The notes below the pieces were generated by a model, which worked only from the letters and a program-made list of their open reading frames with translations, ran no database searches and had not been told where the DNA came from. From Myrmaecium sp. VS I D KN 1 (taxonomy: Eukaryota > Ascomycota > Dothideomycetes > Valsariales > Valsariaceae): 64,000 bases of DNA. Positions 1 through 11,302 of this stretch are shown one piece after another. Where the stretch lies: assembly GCA_019775845.1 (NCBI GenBank), contig JADQAV010000046.1, positions 124,001 to 188,000 of the forward strand, read 5' to 3'. Numbering within the stretch: position 1 is the first letter of the stretch; each line of letters opens with the position of its first letter. Both the position numbers and the translations under genes were made by a program.

Positions 1-1611
1 CGTGCAGCCGCTTGCCGCCTCCCTTCCCAAACCCTCCCGGCCCTTCCCTCCCTCTCTCCCTCCGGGCCGTAATCACTCATCATCAGCAGTACTGAGTAGT
101 ACGGAGTAGGAGTGATGATGAGCTGCTCATCCAGTGCCAATGCTCATCAAACCGCGGACGGGCCTTCGCATCCGCCAAAAAAAGGAGGGGAGGGGAGGGG
201 GAGGAGGGGACCGGGAGGAGCCCGCTCAGCGGGTCGGCGTTAGAGAAGCTCGCCGGTCCATCTCCTTTGGGACGACTTTCGAAACGCCAGGCCTCCTCGT
301 CGATACAACTCGCGACTCGCTACGGAGGAGGTCCGCTCGCTCTCGCCCTCTCGGGGGGCCCTTGGGCCCAGGGGAGAGGAGGGGAAGGGGGTGCGCGACC
401 GGGGGCTGGTCCCTGCCCTTTCGCCTCGGCCCCCCCGTTGGCCCCCCCCTCCCCCTGTCGCGCACCGGCGGTCCCCCGGCGTGGGATTGGCTGCCTGGGG
501 CTGGTTCGCGTCGCACAGCGAAAGTCAGGCCAGCCAGCGCCGAGGAGCGAGGAGAGAGGAGAAGAGCCCAGGCGATCCAACACGTCCAGTCCCCAGTTGG
601 CGCGGTTTGGGAACAATTGGATTGGAGCACATCCGCGGCTCCAGTTTGGGATGGAGCATATCCGACGGCGACTCGATGCCACACGATACGAGGCCATCGC
701 ATCGTATTGTATACTACCGACATACTAGCGCTCATACAATATGTACATCCGATCAGTTACAGCAGGAGGAAAGGAGGGGAGATGGAGATGGAGGAGGAGG
801 AGTGAGTGACAGCTAACCACCAGGTATATCCGTAACGACCATGTTACTGCGACCTTACCTACTGTAGGTACTGTACTCTTACTATCTACCTTACCAGCAT
901 CAAGCATGACAGTCATCCATTCTTTCATTCATTCATGATCGATCCATCCATCGCCTCCTGGAACCTGAACTTGTGAATCCGAACCTGAACCTGAGAATCC
1001 GAACCTCCATCCCAAATCCATCCCATCCACCACCACCACTACCCCCGTGCGCCCCCCTTCACCTTCCAGTCCCACCTTCCTCCCTCCCTCCCTCACCACC
1101 CCCGGCCTGGCCATCCGCCCACGCTCAAACCACCCGCTTCGTCCGTCCGTGCCGTTTTTATCGCGCCCTGTCCCTCCATCTCCATCTTCCTCATCCCCCT
1201 CAGGTCAGCGCCTGCCCTTCACACTCCCCGCCGCCACGACGAACCAGACGCGCAGCACAGCCTCTTCAGCTGTCCTTCGTTCCCTTCTTCTTCCTCGTCT
1301 CCCTCTCCTCCACCTCACTTCTCTCTTCTCTTCTCTTTTCCTCTCTTGTTCTCTTTCTGATCGCCTCCTCCGTCTCCCGCCGTGCTTCTCTTCTGCCCTT
1401 CCGGCCCAGCCAAGAGGTCTAGCAGTTCGCTCTGCTGACTGACAGTCGCTCGTTAGACGAATCCTACTAATCCTCCCTGCGCGCCTAAATATTCGAGCAA
1501 TACCTACAACCCCAGTCTCGCCGAACCGCTACGCCATCCCGCACAACGGACGGCAAAATATCCCTCGGCACCTCTCTCGCCGCCAGCTCATATCGATAGC
1601 CTTCCGACACA
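1..1611. other. Non-coding upstream region of the first gene
   Basis: No convincing gene seen. The first 800 bases have open frames in several phases on both strands, which is expected of such GC-rich sequence, and none shows a family motif. Positions about 1040-1400 are strongly pyrimidine-rich (CT and CCT runs), as in many fungal promoters and 5' leaders. The last 200 bases before the ATG at 1612 probably hold the transcription start and leader of the next gene. Confidence 0.6.
961..1006. repeat. Two-copy 20-bp direct repeat
   Basis: The 20-base unit at 961-980 is repeated at 981-1000 with two mismatches, followed by a 6-base partial third copy. It lies in the presumed promoter of the first gene. 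No function is evident. Confidence 0.8.
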
Positions 1612-3054
1612 ATGTCAACAGCTGTTGCAGCACCTCCCGTCACGGCGTCGCTTGCACCTCAACCATCTGAAGCCTCGACTGCCTCCAGGTCCTACGCCGC
1701 AATCGCGCCGTCAAATGCCCACAACGCTACTCCGAACAAGGGTGCGAAGCCCGCCAGCAATCACAACTCCCCCAAGGAGAGCCCTTCCCAACCCCGGCCA
1801 GCTCCAGAGGGAAAGCGCTCACCCAACTCGTACGTTCCTCCTTCATGACACCTTACATAAAGGGCTTCAATCGCTTTACCTTTCTTCTGCGCAATCAGCT
1901 CACACATCAACAGGACTCGCGGCCAGCAAGCACCGAAGATCGTCGTGAAGAAGGAGCCCTCGTCTCCCGATCTCCCCACCGGACGCCACCGACCGCGAAG
2001 GCTCGACCTGTCCGCTAACACGATCGGCCCACCCGTACAAGGCGCTCTCACCGCACGACCGTCGACCGAAAAGGGAAGCGCAGGTCTCGCCATGCACGAC
2101 ATTGGCCTTGCGTGTCTCTCTCCCGGGTTCCATACTCATGACCCGACCATGAGAGAGCAGCTGCAGCGGAGCATCGATGTCCGAGAAAGGCAGAGGCAGA
2201 TCATTGAGGAAAGACAGAAGGCAGGGAAACATGGAGATGAACCGCTGGGCACCAACGAAGGTGCATTCGGCCGTAAAGCTCCCGGCACAGGGAAGCGCAA
2301 GGGTCCCCCTCCTGGACTCTCCATCACCGCTCCCTCTCACCAACAGTTTGCCAGCGAGCGGGTGATCCAGTCCGCACCGCTCAACCAGTCTTTCACCGGC
2401 CTTCGCAACAACATGCACCCGCTCTCGCGGCAGGTCACAAACCAGTCCTCCAACCTCTCTCAAACCTCTCACATCCACCATGTTCGCGCTGTTCAGACCA
2501 ACAACCGGCTACCACCGATCTCCGACGTCTTCGCCAACGAAGGATTAGGACGTCACCCGCCGGAGCCCCGTACCGCCTTCAACTTCAGCCCCGGACACTC
2601 TTCCCATTCCAACCATCAGCCCCTCCCCTCCCCTGGCTTCCCTCCGTCCGCTCACCATAGCGGAGCTCTGCCGGGCCGCCCTCGCGAATACAAATCAGCC
2701 GAAGAGGCCGTGCAGTCTTTGTCCGGCGGACGTGAGGAACTCCTTCCGCGCATCGTGCACTACGGCGGCCACCAGCCGCCCACTCCACCATCGCCGATGC
2801 CCACCAAGGTGACCAGCCACAGCATCAGCGGTCCCACTCTCGGGCCCAGCGAGCTGCACCGCAGCGGCGGCAGCACGTCGAGACGGCGAGGCCGGGACGA
2901 GTACGAGCGGGACATGGGCACGCCGCCCTTGGGACGCCAGGGCGTGCGGACCGGCCCGTTCGGCGAAGGGAGGGACAGCCCGGACGCGCAGCGGCGGAAG
3001 AAGGAAGAGTTCATCGCGCTGTGTGCGCGCGCGTGGGATCTGTTCCACTCATAA
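1612..3054 (+). CDS. Unassigned Ser/Pro-rich protein
   Basis: Two exons, 1612-1829 and 1914-3054, give 452 residues. The intron has a GTACGT donor and a CAG acceptor, and the join reads NSTRGQQAPKIVV without a break. I do not recognise a catalytic domain. The N-terminus (about 1-75) is low-complexity Ala/Ser/Pro. It is followed by a VKKEPSS stretch that fits a sumoylation-type psi-K-x-E motif. Around residues 150-190 lies a charged, probably helical segment (MREQLQRSIDVRERQRQIIE). The middle is disordered and rich in Pro, His, Ser and Gly. The extreme C-terminus ends in a compact hydrophobic helix-like motif, EEFIALCARAWDLFHS, which looks like the most constrained part. A nuclear regulatory or scaffold role is possible, but only inferred from composition. 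ATG 1612 is the first start in frame. Confidence 0.8.
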
Positions 3055-4325
3055 GGTGCACATCCGGTGCATCGCGGGACTGGGGAAATCTTGGAGACGT
3101 TGATCGGTTTTCGGGCTTTCGGAAGGGTTTGGAGGGGGGGAAAGGGGGCTGGTTCACATCTACACTTCTGATGATATCACATCTTTTTGGGGGGATCTAG
3201 GGAGGCATTCTGGTTTTCCTTTTCTTTCTCTTTCTCTTTCTCTTGTTTCGTCGCGAGGGGTTTTCACGGGTTATTCCCGTTGCGTCTGCGACCCTACGGG
3301 GGAAGGCGAGGGGGAGGCCTGGGGGAGTTTCATCAAGCGGAGTATCTGGCGCGAGATTTGGACGAGATGGGTTTTTGTTTTGCCGTCTTCAATATTCTGG
3401 TATCGTTTTGTTTTTTTCATTCTGATTCATTTGATGAGCTTGATGCTTCTACCATTTCTCCATCTCTCTCTCTCTCTCTTCTCTCCTCCTTTTCTTCTTC
3501 TTTTCTCCGCTCGTCACGTTTGTGGAATCCACTAAGGTACCTTCTTATTCTCACACCTCTACACCCCTTCGGGAGGCAGATCTCCGCATTGTTTCTTTGC
3601 TTTTTTTTCTTCTCTTCTTCTTTGCTTTGTTTGTTTCCGTTTCTTTCCTTTTTTTTCTTTTTTTGTCCCTTAATCTTCCTTCTTTTTTTGTTTTCTCTTT
3701 TATCCGTGAAAAATCCGTGTGTGTCTGAGACCGGGAGGGAAGGACGGAAGGTCGGAAGGAGGAAAGGATGGAAGGAATGTTTCTATATTTAGGGAAAAAG
3801 GAAGTTGAGTACTTCGTACTTTGGTAGTTGGGAAAACAGAAGAATCCAATTGAATTGACTGAGATGGGACTGAAATCATGGAAGGGCACTTCTGTGCATT
3901 GTGTATATGCCGATGGTGATTGGATTTTCATTCCAATCATCCTCACGCGATTTTTAATATGCCTGTGTGGCCGTGTTATAGGATCGCCATGAGGAAAGAG
4001 GGAAGAGTGGAGGTTGGAGGTTGGAACCGGGCGCCCGTAAGGCACACTCGCTAACGAGAACTACTATGTACCACCGCCCTGGACCCTGGACTTGAACTTT
4101 CCTCCAATCTTCCTCCACCTCCACCCTCAAGAAAAAGTTCACAGGCACGACACACGCTCTCTTCTCTCCACACCATCCCCCTTCCTCATAACCTCTGTTC
4201 ACCGAGGAACTTCTGTCGGCCTTCCTCACGAGAGAACAGAAAGAAAAAGAACGGACGAGACTCACGAGGCCTTGACACGCCCGCCCCCCCAAGTTCCCAA
4301 CCGCCGCGCTCCCAACGCAAAGACG
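3055..4325. other. Intergenic region with long polypyrimidine tracts
   Basis: It holds the 3' end of the preceding gene and the promoter of RRP36. Positions about 3215-3250, 3455-3510 and 3590-3700 are near-pure C/T on the plus strand, followed by a purine-rich block at about 3730-3800. The open frames here are simple translations of these tracts. From 4085 the sequence is probably the RRP36 leader. Confidence 0.6.
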
Positions 4326-5264
4326 ATGGTCCTATCCCGCACTCTAAGCCGGTCGCTCCGGGCGCGCGAGGAGGAGTCCGACGACGAGCCGTACTCGGAC
4401 GAGCTGGCGGTGTCGTCGCCGTCGATCCTGGACACGGCCGAGGGCGACCGGATCATCAGTCCGGATCCGGAGTCCGCCGAAGAAGACGAGGACGAGGATG
4501 AAGAGGAGGACCCCGAAGAGGATGTCCAGGCGCAGATGAGCAAGGTGTCTTTCGGTGCGCTGGCCCGCGCCCAGGAAGCGATTGCGAAGGAGAATAAGCG
4601 GAAGCGGAAGCGTGGTGAGGATGAGGCGGCGGCTGCGCCGCCGCATGAGGATAAGTTGCAGGCGCTGAGGGAGAGACTGAGGGAGCTGAGGGCGGTGAAG
4701 AAGGAGAAGTCGAGTGATGGCTGGAAGAAGGTGGCGAGCACAGCTAAACCGTCGAAGAAGGCCGCGCGGGAGGAGAGCGATGAGAGCGATGGGGATACTA
4801 GCGGGAGCGAATCGGATGGGTCTGACGATGAGGACGACGACAAGCCGAAACGGGCGCGATCCAGCAAGCACGCGCCGACGGAGCAGAGCTCGAAGCGAGC
4901 GGTGACGCGGAAGCGGACGGTGGTGGAGGTGCCGAAGCGGCACGTGCGGGACCCGCGGTTCGATGCGGTGGGGGGCCCGAAGCCGGACGAGGCGACGCTG
5001 AAGAAGAAGTACGGCTTCCTGAAGGAGTACCGGGCGTCGGAGATGCAGGAGCTGCGGGAGGCGATCAAGCAGACGAAGAACGAGGAGGATCGGGCGAAGC
5101 TGCGGCGCCGGCTGCAGTCGATGGAGTCCCAGCGGCAGGCGGAGGAGGCGAAGGAGCGGAACCAGGCGGTGCTGCGGGAGCATCGGAAGAAGGAGAGGGA
5201 GTTGGTCAAGGAGGGGAAGAAGCCGTTTTTCTTGAAGAAGTGTAGGTTTTCCTTTTCCCCGGGA

Positions 5265-5298
<34 letters not shown>

Positions 5299-5485
5299 CG
5301 TCCCCCCTTGCGCTGCCGCTGCTAATCTGTTTTTGTTGTCTACAGCCGAGCAAAAGAAACTGGCGCTGGTGGATCAGTTCGAGAATTTGAAGGGGAAGCA
5401 GAAGGATCGGGCGATCGAGCGCCGTCGGAAGAAGCTCGCGTCGCGGGAGAAGAAGTCGATGCCGGCGGAGCGGCGACGGTATTAG
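4326..5485 (+). CDS. RRP36: rRNA biogenesis protein Rrp36
   Basis: Exons 4326-5241 and 5346-5485 encode 351 residues. The donor is GTAGGT and the acceptor CTACAG, and the join reads FLKKSEQKKLALVDQF. Known role of the family: a nucleolar component of the 90S pre-ribosome needed for early cleavages of pre-rRNA in 18S rRNA maturation. Seen here: an acidic N-terminus (residues about 15-75, Glu/Asp runs), Lys/Arg-rich middle segments with Ser/Asp clusters (CK2-like sites), then the conserved Rrp36 domain from about residue 200. That domain opens with a HVRDPRFD motif, continues as a long charged coiled coil and ends in the typical basic tail KKSMPAERRRY. The length fits fungal members. The intron carries a TGC microsatellite. 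The start is the first ATG of the frame after a plausible leader. Confidence 0.93.
5271..5298. repeat. (TGC)n microsatellite in the RRP36 intron
   Basis: About nine uninterrupted TGC units lie inside the 104-nt RRP36 intron. If the intron were retained the run would read as poly-leucine, so it has no coding meaning in the spliced product. Confidence 0.9.
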
Positions 5486-6537
5486 GGGAGGGCCTGTCTG
5501 GGCTCTACCTCTCCCTCTCTGCGGTGTTGTTGTTGTCGGTTTATCATACCGATTCATACTTCGCCTGTTCGACGGGTTCTTGTCACCCGAGAGAGATGTG
5601 TCTCGTATCATGGCCGCAAAGAATGGCCATCCTTGCTGTCTACTTTTGTCTTCCTTTCCTTGCACCAGCTATGGGGATCACGGATGTTGTCGTGATTCTT
5701 CACTCGAATTGCCGCCTGACGCCGTGAATCGTCCCTCCGTCTCATCTACCGTTACCCTACGCCTTGGAACCGGAAGCTTTTTCTTGTCCATCACAATGCA
5801 CTACGTACAGTGACTACCGAAGTCACTGATTGATGGATGGAGCGGGGGGGTTTGGGAAGTACGGTCTCCTCGTCCTCGCTTCCGATGCCCCTGATCAGGG
5901 CGCGGAGATGTCGTACAACGGTACATATTCAGGTCATAAAGTGCAACTGGTGAGAGCAAGACCTTCGTTGCATCCCAAGAGTCCATCTCGGTTGCAAGTA
6001 CTGTATACGAGAGCACTGGACAGAGGAAGAGGTTGGAATCCCAGTCCGACCGGGTTAACGAACCGAGTTCCCCCACATGGCCCCACCAATCGCCAGGCTG
6101 ACGGGCTGACGGCGAGCCTTGGAAATCCGGCTGCGCGAGCCTGGGGATCCTTGCTGCACCTCCTGCCCACCGTCGTCATCGTCATCATCATCGAACCATG
6201 GATGGACCGATGCTGCGATGCGTGCGATGCTGGCGATGCTGACCGGTTGTGGTTCATGCAGGTTTGCGGACGAACCATTCATTCTTCCAATGGACTTCCT
6301 CCCTTTCTATCCTCCTCTTCCCCTCACTCTTCCTTTTCTTCTTCTTCTTCTTCTTCTTCTTCTTCTTCTTCTTCATCCTTTCCTTCCACTGGACCAATTG
6401 TGACTGACGGACTGTTCTCCGCGTGTTGATTGACTGACTACGAGCTGATTCACTATATTCGATCTCCTCGCTGCTCGCATTGCGTCTAATCCGCGATACC
6501 AATAAACTACCCCATCGACACGTCCAAACCGCCCATC
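5486..6537. other. Intergenic region between RRP36 and the BTB gene
   Basis: No gene supported. Open frames occur in several phases but show no motif or splice structure. It contains the CTT microsatellite at about 6337-6374. The last 100 bases are probably the leader of the BTB gene. Confidence 0.6.
6337..6374. repeat. (TTC)n microsatellite
   Basis: About twelve TTC/CTT units about 165 bp upstream of the BTB gene start, inside a wider CT-rich block (6290-6390). It could affect promoter chromatin, but nothing in the sequence proves this. Confidence 0.9.
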
Positions 6538-7301
6538 ATGTCTCTCGAACAACCCCAGGAGCGGCCTATCAACGAGTACGTGCCCCTTCCACCCCGGTGT
6601 CCATCGCTGAACCGCACCTCCCGCACGCACTGTTCACACTTAACTCACCCCTCTCCAGGCTCCTCTCCAAATCCCTCGTCGACATCTACGTCGGCCCCGA
6701 CTCGACCCACTGGATCCTACACGAAAAGCTGCTCTGCCACCACTCCCCCTACTTCCGGCAGATCTTCTACGGCACGAAGGGCGCGCCGACGACATCCCAG
6801 CACGGCCTGCCGGACGAGGACCCGGACGCCTTCAACGTCTTCGTCGGCTGGCTCTACTCGAACCTCCTCCCGGCGCCGGCGCAGGAGAACGACCTGGGCG
6901 TGCTCTTCGAGCTGTACCTGATGGCGGCCAAGTGGCGGATCGGCGCCCTGCAGCGGGCCACCGTCGACCGGGTGCGTCGCTGGTACGCGGACACAGATTC
7001 CTACCCGGGCCTGCGCCGCGTCCAGTACGTCTACGCCAACACGGCCGACCCGAACGACCCGATGCGCGCCCTGCTCGTCAAGAGCGTGGCGCGCATGCTG
7101 GTGCTTGCGGGCGAGGGTATCCCGCCGCATTGGGATAAGGCGCTGCGCAACAATGGGCAGCTGGCGGTTGATATTATCGGTACCGTCCGCGGCTGGGGTA
7201 TCCGTGGTGAGGAGGTGCCGGATGTGCGGAAGGGCGAGACGGGGGGGAAGAAGGAGGGGGATGAGGGGAGGAAGCAGGGGGATGAGGGAAGGGGGGAGGA
7301 G

Positions 7302-7339
<38 letters not shown>

Positions 7340-7454
7340 ATCGCCGCCGTCGGAAGAGCAGAAGCAGGGGAAGCTTTTGAAGGAGCTCCCAAACGGCCTG
7401 TCGAACGGCGACCTGCCGAATGGTGTTCCAATTGTGGATGGACAGGATCGCTGA
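6538..7454 (+). CDS. BTB/POZ domain protein with polyQ tract
   Basis: Exons 6538-6575 and 6659-7454 give 277 residues. The GTACGT donor and CCAG acceptor join as PINELLSKSLVDIYVG. The BTB/POZ fold spans about residues 14-110: strand motif LVDIYVG, then WILHEKLLCHHSPYFRQIFYG and a later helical FNVFVGWLYSNLL block. Members of this fungal group bind partners through BTB dimerisation and may serve as Cullin-3 adaptors, but no MATH, Kelch or zinc-finger domain is present. After about residue 195 the protein turns into low-complexity Gly/Lys/Glu repeats, then 11 consecutive glutamines encoded by CAG. The C-terminus repeats a short NG(L/D/V) pattern. The specific partner is unknown. Confidence 0.88.
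7305..7338 (+). repeat. (CAG)n encoding poly-glutamine
   Basis: Eleven CAG codons in a row in the BTB gene, with no synonymous CAA interruption, so the tract is a candidate for length variation between isolates. Confidence 0.95.
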
Positions 7455-8620
7455 TGCGGGTCCTGCTCGACGGCGAAGATCCGCTGGAGGATCTGCTGCC
7501 TTCGCCGGAGGAGGACGAACGAGACACCGGTTCTTCACTTCCGCTTCCTTCTTCTCATGGCGTTGACGGGCCTTTCGGCGGCGCGGCGCTCGCGGATGCG
7601 GACGACAGGCAAGCGATACAAACCGCATCCATCGACGTCCAACAGAACGGCTCGGTCCTTCTGCACAGCAGCGCCTCGCATGTCTCTCTCCAGGACCTAC
7701 CCCTTCTTCCCCGTCCTTCAACCTCGTCCTCATCTCATTCATCTTCCTCCTCTTTCACCATCGCATCCTCTCCTGTATCCTCCCCCTCCTTATCACAACG
7801 AAGAAACAGCACGTGCAACCCACGACAACGACGACAACGACGACCGTCCTCATTCATCTTGGCTAGCTGTCGAGAGTGCCGGCTGCTTGTGCCTTGTCGC
7901 CGCCGCGGTGGTGTGGAGATGAACGCGGCGCCGCTGGGGGATGATGATGATGACGTCCTTCTCACGGTTGTGTTTGGTGGGAGTGGGTTGCGGTTTGTGC
8001 TTCGTGCTTTTTTCTGAATTTTTCTGCCTCTAGTTACGGATGGTTGTTTTTTCCTGCTGCGTGGTTCTGGAGTATCTCCCTTTCTTTGTTCTGCTGTCGT
8101 CTCCTCCTCTTTTCTTCCCTTCTGTCTTTGGAATTATGCATGTCTTAATACATCTCTCGAAAATGAAAACCTCCCTGTCTACTGTCGATATCCGGTTATT
8201 CCTCGTCCTTTGACTCTGGGTTATCTTCTTTTTCTCGTGATCTCCTTCCTCCATCACCCTGGGTCGGGTCTGAGTGATAGGTTATAATATCACCTTTCCT
8301 CATCCATCCAGCCATCAATCCCATAAAGAAAACAAAAAGCCAAACCCGCATCTTTCTGGTATGTGGTAACATAAGGTAGACGTACCATCGCACGCGATGC
8401 TGAATATGATGGAAATCCAGGGGAAAATGGGGATGGTGAAGAGAAGCGGTTATATACTGTGAGATCAGATGTTTCGCAGCGACAAGCCTACATACGCACG
8501 CGCTTCTACGTCCGCCTCGTGCAGTCATGCTATGCCATGCCACGCCATACACGTTCAACGAATACTTCGTGTCTTCCAAAGTGAACCGCCCCGAAGGACG
8601 CAAGTCGAATCCCATCACCG
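7455..8620. other. Convergent 3' region of the BTB and CENP-I genes
   Basis: The frame open at 7454-8017 lies directly after the BTB stop, lacks motifs and is Ser/Arg-rich. I read it as 3' UTR. No further gene seen. Positions 8030-8460 have normal, somewhat AT-richer composition. Confidence 0.55.
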
Positions 8621-11302
8621 TCACCGCGTCCCTCCAGCAGCACTGCTGCTCCCACTGCCGCCGCCGCCACCGCCACCACCACCACCGCTCGCCGCCACAG
8701 CCGGAGACACACGCTGCTGACCGTCCCGCAGCCCAGTCATGGTAGCATACATCAGCTCCTTAATCCCACTCACGCCCCTGCGCTCCAGCCAATCCAAAAC
8801 CTCCACCCGATACTGGCGCCACGGCACGTCCGCGCCGCCATCCTTAACCAGCGCCGCGAGGCTCCGCTGCGTGACCGGGCCGCGGTGCCGCGGTGCTTTC
8901 GGGTTCGTCGCCGCCACCCGCTCCTCCAGCTCCGCCATCGCCGCGGCCGAGAGCGCGGCCAGGGTCTGGTTGTGCGAGAGCCCAAAAAGGGCCTGCAGCG
9001 AGGGCTCGCCCGGCAGGGCGGTCAGGTAGGTCTGCAGCGCGGCGACCGTCGCGTCCGGACAGAGGCAGCCCATGGCGTTGCGGTCGGTCTTGCTGAAGGC
9101 GCGGGTGCGCCAGAAGAGGTTGCAGAGGTCCATCAGGTAGCCGTTGAACCGGCCGGTCACCGCGGGGCCATATTGCTCGGAGATGGGTGCTTTGAGGCTG
9201 TCGAAGGCTTGCTTGTAGCGCCCGAGGATGGCGCATAGTCGTGAGGTGCTGCTGAGGGAGGCGGAGAGGCACATGTGGTACACGGTGAGGGGCTGGGGGA
9301 GGAGGATGGGGACGCTGGGCGGTTGGGATGAGGCGGATGAAGCGGCGGCAGCGGCTGAGAGGACTTCATAGAAGTCTAGGATGGCGGAGGTGGTTTGCGT
9401 GGTGGGAGATGTGAGCGCGAGGTACGTCGTTGTAACGACCGAGACATGGTCGTTTAGTGCGGTGAGACTCCGCTGGAGTAGGCTACGAGTTTGAACTCCT
9501 ACTTCATTGTCCGTTGTTGACAACCTCTTGATCAGGTTGCGGACAAGATCGGTGTAAAGGTGCATCAAGTGCATGTAAGGTTCAGTGTGGCGCGAGAGCA
9601 ATGCCTTTTCCACGTGGGACAGATACGTTGCGTTTATTGCTGTAACTTGGTTAAGAAACCTGTCGGATAGGTCGTGTGGCATGGGCGAGGACTCACCTTC
9701 AAAGCTGTCAAAGGGAAGCTGAGCGATCAGGCGCAAGAGAGGCTCGACCACGGAGACGCCATCCCAGATCTGAACAAACCGGGGTAGGAAGCTTTGGATC
9801 AGTGGTGATAAAGTCTAAGGGAATGTCAGTCTTGACTCTACCATGATCTTTTGGTTTTCGAACCTCGTCATTCTGAAGTTGCGATCTGATACCCTCCAAG
9901 GTATAGGCAAGATGGGAGGAAACGCCTAACCCTCGACTCACAGAATCGAGCTCTTCTTCTAGATATCGAGACAGCCATTCTCCAAGGCGCTTAGACGCAA
10001 TGTTTGATGGATTCAACATCAGATATTTCTGTAAGAGCGGATCCTTCAAGGATGATACCAGCTGGTTAGGGAGCTCTATCCGCTCCAATCGGTCTACAAA
10101 GTCTGCAACCGAATCGATTTCCTCAAGCGTAACCGAAGACTAGGTGGGAATTAGCTACACTTCATGACTTGGGCCGTCTCGACGTACTTCAGTGGCATGG
10201 GACGTATGCACGTCCGGTATGATGGAGACTTTGCTCCTTTTGGCGCCCTGCCGAAGCACCTTGAATCCATTGGTCTGATCACTGCTGGTTTCCGAAGTGA
10301 CAGACGACGAGTCCTGAATGACTTGCAGTCTCTTGCGCCACTCAAGATCAGGATGCTGTTTACGTTAGCTAGACCTGGACGATAGCTAGATGGTTCTTTT
10401 GCTCGTATGAAGTCAATGGTTGAACTCACAGCGGCGGCGGGTGTCCTTCCATATGTAGCAGTGCCAATAATGATGTCAGGATAGTAATCCTTGTAGATGC
10501 GGAGCAGACTGAGGAGCGCAGGATCGTTGCCTGACATTCGAGAGAGCTCTAAGCTGAAGTGGTTCAGTGAGCGAATTTTGCATCAAAGCCACAAGGGAGT
10601 GCGTACAGCTGCTTGATCCTGTGTGGCCGCACATGCTTCCGGCGGGTAATGAGGCAGAGCAGGTGACAGACGTTGGAACTGCGCGGGTAAGTATATCGGG
10701 CTTCAGATATGGGCGCTCGGGGCGGAGTGATTAGAAGTACCGGATGGTGATCATGTCGAGCAAGCCAAACAGGACGGAGTAGAGCTTCGAGAGGACGGAA
10801 GCATCCTGCATGACTTCCAGAACGTTGACGAGCCATCGCAGCAACGCATTCTGCGTGGCCGATGAGGGCTTGTGCCTGCCTTGCCCCAGCCCGCCGACGA
10901 CAGTTAGGACGGCATCATGCGGCACTTTTCCCGTGGGATAGAGGTTCTTGATGAGCGTGGTGACGCTCGTCTGGTCCAATTCGGACTTGCGGGTTACAAT
11001 TTCCACGAGAGCCTCCAGCGAGACACGGTCCAGGCCATGCTCATATGCATGGGTGCAGATCTCGTCAACGGCTGGTGAAATGGGCTGTTTCCGCTGCCTT
11101 GCGGGCGTGGTAGATGCTAGAAGCATGAGTCGTCGGCAAGTTCTCACATTTTACACAACAGAATGCTAACCTGTATGTAGAGCTTCTATTGCCTCGCTCA
11201 GCCTCTCTACGCGCTCTGCTACGGGCGACGGTCAGCACGGCTCGGCTGGTGCAGCGGATAAACGAGTCAAGCAAGCTTACAGTCGCGCGTGTTGGACGGC
11301 AT
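8621..11302 (-). CDS. Inner kinetochore protein CENP-I / Mis6 / Ctf3
   Basis: Eight exons on the minus strand: 11302-11281, 11218-11171, 11116-10741, 10678-10607, 10553-10430, 10355-10188, 10139-9864 and 9814-8621, giving 759 residues with all phases consistent. Known role: a subunit of the constitutive centromere-associated network that sits on CENP-A chromatin and supports kinetochore assembly. Family features seen: an N-terminal helical array with ISPAVDEIC and SVTTLIKNLYP; the LLDMITIR...CHLLCLITRRKHVRPHRI segment; LLRIYKDYYPDIIIG; and the later YLMDLCNLFWRTRAF block. The last 20 residues are poly-Gly/Ser and probably dispensable. The first exon codes only eight residues, so the start (ATG at 11302) is the least certain part. 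The internal introns are 49-74 nt. Confidence 0.9.

Noticed and set aside
134-816. Several long overlapping frames at the left edge on both strands
   Set aside because: They start at non-ATG codons or overlap each other in GC-rich sequence, and none has a motif or splice structure.
3187-3792. 201-codon frame rich in Phe, Ser and Leu
   Set aside because: It is the direct translation of polypyrimidine repeats and starts with a non-ATG codon.
4262-5665. 467-codon minus-strand frame opposite RRP36
   Set aside because: It is the antisense shadow of the RRP36 coding sequence; its Ser-rich translation mirrors the Glu/Lys codons of the sense strand.
7454-8017. Frame directly after the BTB stop
   Set aside because: Probably 3' UTR: it begins at the BTB stop, has no motif and no splice site linking it to the gene.
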